A stretch of 64,000 nucleotides of DNA from assembly GCA_016866215.1 (NCBI GenBank), contig VGNE01000005.1:43503-107502 (forward strand). The letters run 5' to 3'. The position numbers and the translations under genes were made by a program. Shown in pieces: positions 42,522-49,253 of the stretch (position 1 is the first letter of the stretch; each line of letters starts with the position of its first letter). The notes under the pieces were generated by a model, which ran no database searches, was not told the DNA's origin, and saw only the letters and a list, made by a program, of their open reading frames with translations. Origin of the DNA: Chloroflexota bacterium (lineage in GTDB: Bacteria; Chloroflexota; Anaerolineae; Anaerolineales; Villigracilaceae).

Positions 42522-43880
42522 CTACTCATTCACCAGATCATGAATCCACCTGCGCGAGCGGAACCGCCACGCGCTAACAAAGGCTTTTACAACTTCTTCG
42601 AGCGCCACCATAAGATAAACATAATAGACGGGCAGGTGCAATACAAAAGCACCGATATACGCCGCAGGTACGCCGATCAGCCAGATGGAACAGATTTCCA
42701 TAATCAGGGCAAAACGCGTGTCACCGCCCGCGCGCAATGCGCCGATAAATATCGAAAAATTGAACATGCGGATCCACAAGATACATGCCATCATTAATAT
42801 CAACATGCGGACATTGTACACACCACTGGGGGAAAGATCATACAAATCCACTACAACATCCCGCAATAACAAGACCGTAAAACCAACCACCCATGCGGCG
42901 AGCACAGAAATAATAATCACACGGCGCACAGTTTCGTAGGCTTCCTCCTTTTTACCGGCGCCAATGCGGTTTCCCACCATCACTGCGCAGGCATTACCAA
43001 GTCCCATAAAGACGACAAACCCGAGTTCCTCCATCGTCGCGTTGATATTGACCGCTGCGATGGAATCCGTGCCGATGTGAGCATATATGGCATTATAGGT
43101 GGTAATCCCAATTGACCAGAAAAATTCATTGGCAAGCGCAGGGAATGTTGTCCGCAAAACCCTCCTGAAGAATGAGATATCGAAGGAGAAAAATGTGAAC
43201 GGGTTGGCGGCCAGGGGAGTCTTTTGGGTGTAGACAAGACTAAGAAGCAGGACCAGTTCCAATATCCAGCCTGAGGCGGTGCCTATCGCGGCGCCTTCCA
43301 CGCCAAGTGCGGGAAAGAACCCAATGCCGAAAATCAACATATAGCCAAGAATCGTCTTGAAGATCAAGGCACTGATGGTTGCAATAACAGCGATCTTGAT
43401 CAGTTGGATACTCCGCAGGGTGGCAATATACGATGTTGCAAGCGCAACTGGAATGTAGGAAAAACCAACAATCCGAAGATAGCGCGAGCCGATCTCAATC
43501 ACATCAGGATCATTCGTGTAAAAACCGAGCACAACATGGGGCATCAGCGTGGCTGCAAGTGTGAAGATCAGCGCAATGATGGAGGTGGCCAGGATGCTCA
43601 TACCCAGCACTTTGCGAATGGGATCCAACTCCTGCTTGCCCCAGAATTGCGCGGCGAAGATTGCCATACCGCTGGTCGTTCCAAACACCAAAAGAATAAA
43701 AACGAAAAAAACCTGATTGGATAAACCTAGCGCAGCAATCGAAGATTCGCCCAATTGCCCAACCATGATGACATCAATCATGTTGAGTGAGGCGTTGATA
43801 AGCTGTTGCAATGAAATGGGAAGCGCGATGGTTAACATTTCGCGCAGGAAGGCGCGGTCACGCAGGAAGGAGAGGATCAT
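42522..43880 (-). CDS. MATE-family efflux transporter
   Basis: 452 residues with about 12 hydrophobic helices in two similar halves, each beginning with MATE signatures (LTIALPISLQQLINASLNMI and IDVIMVGQLGESSIAALGLS, then TTFPALANEFFWSIGITTYN). MATE proteins export cationic drugs, metabolites or polysaccharide-linked lipids using Na or H gradients. The gene stands alone with short flanking gaps. The exported compound cannot be inferred. Confidence 0.92.
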   Translation of the reverse strand: MILSFLRDRAFLREMLTIALPISLQQLINASLNMIDVIMVGQLGESSIAALGLSNQVFFVFILLVFGTTSGMAIFAAQFWGKQELDPIRKVLGMSILATSIIALIFTLAATLMPHVVLGFYTNDPDVIEIGSRYLRIVGFSYIPVALATSYIATLRSIQLIKIAVIATISALIFKTILGYMLIFGIGFFPALGVEGAAIGTASGWILELVLLLSLVYTQKTPLAANPFTFFSFDISFFRRVLRTTFPALANEFFWSIGITTYNAIYAHIGTDSIAAVNINATMEELGFVVFMGLGNACAVMVGNRIGAGKKEEAYETVRRVIIISVLAAWVVGFTVLLLRDVVVDLYDLSPSGVYNVRMLILMMACILWIRMFNFSIFIGALRAGGDTRFALIMEICSIWLIGVPAAYIGAFVLHLPVYYVYLMVALEEVVKAFVSAWRFRSRRWIHDLVNE

Positions 43881-43916
43881 GGGTAAGGATGAAAGGTGAA
43901 GGATGAAGAAAGAAAT

Positions 43917-43944
43917 AAAACGGCGGTTCCTTTCGGGTGACCGC
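43917..43944 (-). terminator. Terminator of the thrC-AI-2E-GT2 operon
   Basis: On the minus strand, GGCGGT and ACCGCC form a stem around CACCCGAAAGGA, followed by GTTTTATTT. It lies about 30 nt after the GT2 stop. Confidence 0.8.
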
Positions 43945-43972
43945 CAACTGGTTACTGATTACTATTCAGTGA

Positions 43973-44905
43973 TTACAGCTCTTCAGGCGCTTCTCTGACA
44001 ATATAAAGCGGCCTGCCTTTGGCTTCATCATATAAGCGCCCGATATATTCGCCGAGAATACCCAATGAAATTAACTGTACGCCACCGAGAAACAGCACTG
44101 CGATCAAGGTAGTGGCCTGACCAAAGAATGCCCCCGAGCCCATGATACGCATGTAAATGACAACAGGGATCGCAAGAATAGAAACGCCCGCAGAGAAGAA
44201 ACCAAAATAAGTGGCCACTTGTAAAGGGAAATATGAAAAGCCCGTGATGGCATTCAATGCCAGCTTGAGCATCTTGCGGAAAGGATACTTCGTCACACCT
44301 GCCACACGCGCGGCACGCGTGTACGTAACCCCGATCTGCCTGAACCCCACCCAGGCAGACATGCCGCGTGGGAAGCGGTGACGTTCCTTCATCTGCTTGA
44401 GTACATCCACGACTTTGCGATCCATTAGGCGGAAGTCGCCTGTATCCACAGGGATTTTTACATCTGTGATGCTGTAAACAATTCTGTAGAACAAGGCCGC
44501 AGTGAATTTCTTGAACCATGATTCGCCTTCACGCTCGGCGCGCACAGCATAAACAACTTCATAGCCTTCCTTCCACTTCTTCACAAGTTCAAGAATGGTT
44601 TCGGGTGGATCCTGCAAGTCGCCATCTATGATGATGATCGCGTCACCACGCGCGTAGTCCCAGCCGGCGGTGATGGCGACCTGATGACCGAAGTTGCGCG
44701 CAAAAATAACGGGGCGGATAGTTTTATCTCCATGAGCCAGTTCGCGGATTCGTTCCGTTGAACCGTCCGTGGAACCATCATCCACGAGGATGAGTTCCCA
44801 AGACTCGTCAGAGGAGTCCATTACTTCTTTGACGCGGCGAACCAACTTGGAGAGATTATCAATTTCATTATAGATGGGAGCAATGATCGAATAGGTTATT
44901 TTCAT
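43973..44905 (-). CDS. GT2-family membrane glycosyltransferase (GtrB/DPM1-like)
   Basis: 310 residues. The GT-A domain shows YSIIAPIYNEIDNLSKLVRR, ELILVDDGSTDGSTERIREL, ARNFGHQVAITAGWDYARGD and IIIDGDLQDPPE (DxD-type metal site). MKERHRFPRGMSAWVGFRQI follows. Two C-terminal membrane helices complete the polyprenyl-phosphate glycosyltransferase layout. It probably loads a sugar onto a lipid carrier at the inner membrane face. Its start overlaps the AI-2E transporter stop by 4 nt. Confidence 0.94.
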   Translation of the reverse strand: MKITYSIIAPIYNEIDNLSKLVRRVKEVMDSSDESWELILVDDGSTDGSTERIRELAHGDKTIRPVIFARNFGHQVAITAGWDYARGDAIIIIDGDLQDPPETILELVKKWKEGYEVVYAVRAEREGESWFKKFTAALFYRIVYSITDVKIPVDTGDFRLMDRKVVDVLKQMKERHRFPRGMSAWVGFRQIGVTYTRAARVAGVTKYPFRKMLKLALNAITGFSYFPLQVATYFGFFSAGVSILAIPVVIYMRIMGSGAFFGQATTLIAVLFLGGVQLISLGILGEYIGRLYDEAKGRPLYIVREAPEEL

Positions 44906-46074
44906 GAATCCTGTTTCCGTTTTTCCTTTGTGGAAATTTTTAGTTGCTGCCGTGGTTTTATTTTTTCCGGAGGGGTCACGAACTGCTTTTCGTCGTCAGC
45001 ATCAAAAGGAGATAGCCCCAAGACACGACGGCGCAGGTATTCCATAATCACAACAACAGAAGCCAGGACGGGGACAACCAGCAAGGCGCCCATAATTCCT
45101 TCAAGAATCGTGGCGATCATGATCGCTATGAATATCAACGCTTCATTCATGTGTAAACTGCGTCCCATGATAATAGGCCGCACAAAGAAATTCTTTAGAT
45201 TGATCAACACCAGATACGTCAGGCCGACAATGCCAGCCACCCAAAAATTTGAAACGGGAATCCAACTGGAACCTTCAAGCAAAGCCACACCCATAGCGAG
45301 CGCTGCCGCCAGGAAAGGTCCAACATCGGGAATCAAGGTGAACAAACCTGCCAGAACACCCAGAACCAACGCCCCAGGAATACCCAGGATAAGCCATGCA
45401 ATGGTGAACACAATCCCAACCACTACCATCAGAACGATTTGCCCGCGCAAGTATGCCATCCACACATTTCGAAGGCGTTTATACAACTCACGCATATCAT
45501 TCTGGTACGTTTCCGGCGCCAGGTCAATCATCCATGCACGTATCCGCGGCCATTCGCTCATGAACAGATGCACACTTACAAGAATCACCAAAGACCACAG
45601 TACATTGATGGAAGTCGTTTCGAGCAATGCCAGGGCCTCTTCAGGTAATGGAGTGAGAACTGATTCCTGCAATTGCGCAAGGCTTTCACCCAATTGCTCA
45701 AAATGAAACACCATGCTGCCAAACTGCACAGGCTGTGTAAGCAAAACGCTTGTCTGGCGTGAAAGGTCAAGGAGATCGCTGGCTACAATTTTTATTTCAT
45801 CGAAAAAGATCGGCGTCAATGTGGCGGGCACACCCACCAACACGACCAACGAAGAAAAATAGACAATGTTAACCGCGGCCGGTCGCGATAATGTCGTGTT
45901 ATGCGTCAGCATCGTCACAGCCGGACTGATGATGTATGCAATAAATCCTGCGATGACCAGCATCTTCACGGCCTCCCGCGCATAGATCAACAGCGCGACA
46001 AACAAGACAAAGACAATGATCCCAATGACGTAACGAAAAGGCTCGCTCCAGATAATGTTATTTCTATTTTTCAT
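44902..46074 (-). CDS. AI-2E/PerM-family membrane protein
   Basis: 390 residues with a bundle of N-terminal helices, a central soluble-looking segment (about 80-150) and the conserved C-terminal region GIPGALVLGVLAGLFTLIPD followed by VGPFLAAALAMGVALLEGS. This is the PerM/YtnH-type family, whose members include putative autoinducer-2 exporters and Na/H antiporters, so substrate assignment by name is unsafe. It overlaps genes on both sides by 4 nt and sits in one operon with threonine synthase and the GT2 enzyme. Confidence 0.92.
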   Translation of the reverse strand: MKNRNNIIWSEPFRYVIGIIVFVLFVALLIYAREAVKMLVIAGFIAYIISPAVTMLTHNTTLSRPAAVNIVYFSSLVVLVGVPATLTPIFFDEIKIVASDLLDLSRQTSVLLTQPVQFGSMVFHFEQLGESLAQLQESVLTPLPEEALALLETTSINVLWSLVILVSVHLFMSEWPRIRAWMIDLAPETYQNDMRELYKRLRNVWMAYLRGQIVLMVVVGIVFTIAWLILGIPGALVLGVLAGLFTLIPDVGPFLAAALAMGVALLEGSSWIPVSNFWVAGIVGLTYLVLINLKNFFVRPIIMGRSLHMNEALIFIAIMIATILEGIMGALLVVPVLASVVVIMEYLRRRVLGLSPFDADDEKQFVTPPEKIKPRQQLKISTKEKRKQDS

Positions 46075-47339
46075 AATAGCTTTTTCACCGCTGACAAAGT
46101 TGGTTCGATAATGGGAGCCTCAACCACAGCCTGCATTGCCGCACGGACATCTTTAAGTCCACTCCCCGTATTCAACACCAGAATTGGATCATCGCTTCGC
46201 ACCCCGCCTGAGCCTGCCGCTTTGACCAGTCCAGCATACGCTGTGGCTCCGGCAGGTTCGGGGAAGACACCCATTTTACCGAGTTCCGCAATAGACTTGA
46301 TGATCTCTTCATCTGACACCGTGATATATGTTCCATTTGTTTCTTTCGCAGCACGCACTGCGCGGACTCCGTCTCGCGGCAAATCCACTGAAATGCTGTC
46401 TGCAATTGTCTTCGCAGAGACTGGCGTGATGATTTCAGTATTCGCATGAAAAGAATTTGCAATGGCCGCAGAACCTTCAGCCTGCACACCGATAATGCGC
46501 GGCATGTTGGGAATCCAGCCTAATGCAAGTAGATCCTTGAACCCTTTGTGAATGCCTGAGATGATATTGCCATCACCCACTGAAACAAAAATTGACAATG
46601 GCGGATGATTATCCAAAGGACTATCATTTTTATGCCAGTCGTGATGCGCTCTCATCCACCATTCCCAAATTTCAAATGCGGCAGTTTTCTTGCCTTCAAG
46701 CGTGAATGGATTGTAACCAGTATTACGGCAATACCAGCCAAACTCATTCGAAGCTTTGATACTCAAATCGAACGCATCATCGTAAGTGCCATCCACCAAA
46801 ATGACCTTTGCGCCGAAGATAAGCAGTTGCGCCACCTTCGCCTGCGGAGCAGACTTGGGCGCGAAGATGATCGCCTTCTGCCCAATCGCGGCGGACATGC
46901 CTGCAAGCGCCGCGCCCGCATTACCCGTGGAAGCTGTGACGACCACATCCGCTTTGATTTCACGCGCGCGAGTCACAACGACTGCACTGGCGCGATCTTT
47001 GAATGAAGCAGTGGGGTTACGCGACTCATCCTTGAGCCAGAGATGCTTGAGACCCAGTTTATCTGCCAATCGTGGCAGAGCGAATACCGGCGTCCAGCCC
47101 GCGGCATGCAAGGGAGTGGAATCCCCTTCTGGTTCGTCCACCGGCAGAAGAGGCAAATATCTCCAAAGCGAAGATTCGGTCCGCGAGGTGATATCTTCGG
47201 GCTGGAACTTCTTTTTAATATATTCATAATTAAGAACAATATCCAGATTCCCCCCATCTTTTGGACAGGTGTAGGTAACCTGTCCTTGCAGGTATTCTGC
47301 GCCGCAAAGTGAACATTTGTAGCCAGGGAAGTTTTTCAT
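46071..47339 (-). CDS. thrC: Threonine synthase
   Basis: 422 residues. An N-terminal Cys pair region (YKCSLCGAEYLQGQVTYTCP) resembles the zinc-ribbon extension of long threonine synthases. The PLP-binding Lys is in NPTASFKDRASAVVVTRA, the phosphate loop is TASTGNAGAALAGMSA, and the C-terminus has ILVLNTGSGLKD. It converts O-phosphohomoserine to threonine in the cytosol. The related PLP enzymes diaminopropionate ammonia-lyase and threonine dehydratase lack this N-terminus. The upstream sequence is intergenic repeat R1, which may carry its promoter. Confidence 0.92.
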   Translation of the reverse strand: MKNFPGYKCSLCGAEYLQGQVTYTCPKDGGNLDIVLNYEYIKKKFQPEDITSRTESSLWRYLPLLPVDEPEGDSTPLHAAGWTPVFALPRLADKLGLKHLWLKDESRNPTASFKDRASAVVVTRAREIKADVVVTASTGNAGAALAGMSAAIGQKAIIFAPKSAPQAKVAQLLIFGAKVILVDGTYDDAFDLSIKASNEFGWYCRNTGYNPFTLEGKKTAAFEIWEWWMRAHHDWHKNDSPLDNHPPLSIFVSVGDGNIISGIHKGFKDLLALGWIPNMPRIIGVQAEGSAAIANSFHANTEIITPVSAKTIADSISVDLPRDGVRAVRAAKETNGTYITVSDEEIIKSIAELGKMGVFPEPAGATAYAGLVKAAGSGGVRSDDPILVLNTGSGLKDVRAAMQAVVEAPIIEPTLSAVKKLL

Positions 47340-47348
47340 AATGCCGTA

Positions 47349-47554
47349 ATTTTACCCGATATACAAGCAGACCTGATATGTCTCATCCGCGCCACTTTTA
47401 ATCAAAACCCGCGCACGGAAAATGGCGTGAATCAATCAGGCTTTCGCAAAGACACACTTCGACACGGTGAGCGAAAGACGAACCGTCAATGCAACGCCTT
47501 CGGCAGGTCTTAATTGAAAAGGACTCCCAGGCTTGAAACCTGGCGAGTCCTTTT
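47349..47554. repeat. Intergenic repeat R1 (includes terminator 47517-47554)
   Basis: This is the first of three related elements. From left to right it has ATTTTACCCGATATA, GACCTGATATGTCTCATCCG, AGACACACTTCGACAC, GCAACGCCTTCGGCAGGTCT and a terminator stem AAAAGGACTC / GAGTCCTTTT with GGCTTGAAA in the loop. Its left edge lies 10 nt before the thrC start, and its terminator follows the RelE-type gene. The terminator is symmetric. Confidence 0.85.
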
Positions 47555-47584
47555 AGATATTCCTGGCTTCTCGAATAATAAAAA

Positions 47585-47860
47585 CTATGGATTCTTCAAG
47601 CACTCATCATGATTATCAATATTACGCAAAACGCAAATGCTTTCCCCTTCTTTGTTTTTCTCGTAATGCGCGGTAAAACGATATTTCAAGTCCACACGTA
47701 CTTCCCAAATGCCGTCACGCCCCTCCAGTTTCTTGATGTGCAAGGATGGATGGCGCTGATTTTGCCCGAAGAGAGTCAACGCTTTCAGGGCTTTCTTTTG
47801 AATATCGGCAGGGAGCGAACGAAAAGCTTTCAGAAATCGCTCGGAGCGGCGAAAAATCAT
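47585..47860 (-). CDS. RelE/ParE-superfamily toxin (YafQ-like)
   Basis: 91 residues: FRRSERFLKAFRSLPADIQK, KALKALTLFGQNQRHPSLHI, KKLEGRDGIWEVRVDLKYRF and CVLRNIDNHDECL. The K-L-x-G...W-E-x-R-V...Y-R core is typical of RelE/ParE toxins; such proteins cut mRNA at the ribosome or poison gyrase. Its start overlaps the antitoxin stop by 4 nt, antitoxin first, the classic order. Which of the two targets applies cannot be told. Confidence 0.88.
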   Translation of the reverse strand: MIFRRSERFLKAFRSLPADIQKKALKALTLFGQNQRHPSLHIKKLEGRDGIWEVRVDLKYRFTAHYEKNKEGESICVLRNIDNHDECLKNP

Positions 47861-48147
47861 GACTTGCCCTCATCCAAATCAGCGACCAAGTCATCCATGT
47901 TGGAAAAGTCTTTATAACGTCCTGCGATCAGGTCATCGTCGGCTTCGCGTTCCCCTTCCTGCCAGCGGCGCGTCCAGAAGTAAGCCTGGGAGCGTTCCAC
48001 GGCAATTTGCGGAACAAGGCGAACGGTTCCATCCGCTTCAACCACTACTTCAAGCAAATCGCCTTCTTTCAAATTTGCCTTTCGGCGAACAGTTGTAGGT
48101 AAAGTGATTTGTCCATTGCTCCGCACTTGTAAAACTGTTTCAGGCAT
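47857..48147 (-). CDS. AbrB/MazE-type antitoxin
   Basis: 96 residues. The N-terminal swapped-hairpin AbrB domain (VLQVRSNGQITLPTTVRRKA, NLKEGDLLEVVVEADGTVRL) binds DNA. The acidic C-terminal tail (GEREADDDLIAGRYKDFSNM, DDLVADLDEGKS) is the flexible part that would neutralise the toxin. It precedes the RelE-type gene with a 4-nt overlap and should autorepress the pair. A mixed pairing of AbrB antitoxin with RelE-type toxin is known in other genomes. Confidence 0.88.
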   Translation of the reverse strand: MPETVLQVRSNGQITLPTTVRRKANLKEGDLLEVVVEADGTVRLVPQIAVERSQAYFWTRRWQEGEREADDDLIAGRYKDFSNMDDLVADLDEGKS

Positions 48148-48251
48148 GGGAACCTCCGTTTCTCAAATTTCTGAAATCTGACAAGGCGATTGTAACATAG
48201 AAAATTTAGCGAAATCAACTCTTATTTATGCAGGCCGTTTGCAAGCATTTC

Positions 48252-48383
48252 ACCCACGTGGACAAAGACGCAAGCCCGTCAGGCTTTTGCGGAGATACAC
48301 TTCGACACCTTCGGTCAGTGCAACACCTTCGGCAGGTCTTAATTAAAAAGGACTCTCAGGCTTGAAATCTTGAGAGTCCTTTT
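48252..48383. repeat. Intergenic repeat R2 (includes terminator 48345-48383)
   Basis: The shortest of the three copies. It shares CCCACGTGGACAAAGACGC with R3 and TACACTTCGACACCTTCGGT, GCAACACCTTCGGCAGGTCT and the AAAAGGACTCTCA / TGAGAGTCCTTTT terminator with both. It lies between the antitoxin start at 48147 and the PIN-toxin stop at 48410. The ATTTTACCCGATATA and ACCTGAYATG segments of R1 and R3 are absent here. Confidence 0.85.
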
Positions 48384-48409
48384 GACATCAATGCACTAAC
48401 GATACTAAC

Positions 48410-48810
48410 TCATAAAATTTGTGATGGGGTTTTGCATCCTCTATCGGTACGCCGAAAATCGGTATCGAAACTGACCAGCACCAAATCATGCCTGCCTGCA
48501 ATAGCATATTGATAAGCATCATCGAAATCCAAGCCAAATTCTTGAGAGGCGGAGATTACAGCATCCATATCATCGGGCAACAAAGACAGCAAACTAATCC
48601 CCCCCCATTGACCAACACATCCTCCAAAAAAGCACGAAACGCTTCATGCTGTTTTCTGCGAAACAGTAAAAGACCTATGGAATGAAGCGAATAGTCGGTT
48701 AAAAAGAACTCATGTTGCGCGGATTTCAGCAGAAGGTTTTTGGCATCCTCTGCTTTTTCTTGAGACAAAATAATCTCAAGAAATATATTGGTATCAAGAA
48801 GCGCTCTCAT
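48410..48810 (-). pseudogene. PIN-domain (VapC-like) toxin gene with homopolymer frameshift
   Basis: From ATG 48810 the frame reads MRALLDTNIFLEIILSQEKA and continues to VLVNGGG, where a run of eight G on the minus strand (48599-48606) shifts it. The correct continuation is ISLLSLLPDDMDAVISASQE, GLDFDDAYQYAIA and LVLVSFDTDFRR to the stop at 48410. Joined, it makes about 133 residues with the PIN acidic residues present in each part. A run of six or nine G would restore the frame. The break may be a phase-variable switch, a real mutation or a sequencing error. It overlaps its antitoxin by 17 nt. Confidence 0.75.
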
Positions 48811-49024
48811 TATATCCACCCCGCAAATCGGCAATCTGATGCTGAAGCTGAACCGAAGTATATTGCCCGCGCATACCCTTCAACGCGCCTTCCCATTGGA
48901 ACTTCATTGGGAGAACCTGTCGTTTTACTCGATGTTCCAATAAAAACGCAACAAAATCCCGCACCTCAGATTGCAGGGTGGGAGGGAGCATTCGCAACAT
49001 TTCCTGTAAGGATAACTCAGCCAT
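48794..49024 (-). CDS. DUF2281-type antitoxin partner of the PIN protein
   Basis: 76 residues: AELSLQEMLRMLPPTLQSEV, RDFVAFLLEHRVKR and a short tail with WEGALKGMRGQYTSVQLQHQ. This is the pattern of DUF2281 proteins, which commonly precede VapC-like PIN toxins. CAGGAGATAGCC provides the ribosome site. The 3' end overlaps the toxin start. The repeat R3 begins about 27 nt upstream of its start and probably supplies the promoter. Confidence 0.8.
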   Translation of the reverse strand: MAELSLQEMLRMLPPTLQSEVRDFVAFLLEHRVKRQVLPMKFQWEGALKGMRGQYTSVQLQHQIADLRGGYNESAS

Positions 49025-49050
49025 GGCTATCTCCTGTTCTCTATTCTTCT

Positions 49051-49250
49051 ATTTTACCCGATATAAACACAGACCAGACCTGACATGTCTCACCTGCGCC
49101 GCCGTTGACCATATCCCACGTGTGGATAAAGACGCGAGTCGGTAAAACTTTCGCGAAGACACACTTCGACACCTTCGGTCCGTGCAACGCCTTCGGCAGG
49201 TCTCTTAACCAAAACGGACTCTCAGGCTTGAAACTTTGAGAGTCCGTTTT
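49051..49250. repeat. Intergenic repeat R3 (includes terminator 49211-49250)
   Basis: Full-length copy with ATTTTACCCGATATA, GACCTGACATGTCTCACCTG, CCCACGTGTGGATAAAGACGC split over about 49120-49135, AGACACACTTCGACACCTTC, GCAACGCCTTCGGCAGGTCT and the terminator AAAACGGACTCTCA / TGAGAGTCCGTTTT. The terminator stem has a compensatory C-G pair compared with R2, which suggests the hairpin is selected. It ends 4 nt before the stop codon of the dehydrogenase gene. Confidence 0.85.
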
Positions 49251-49253
49251 GAT

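Noticed and set aside
47517..49250. R1-R3 as integron attC sites
   Set aside because: They lack the RYYYAAC/GTTRRRY core sites, and no integron integrase is nearby; the hairpins look like ordinary terminators.
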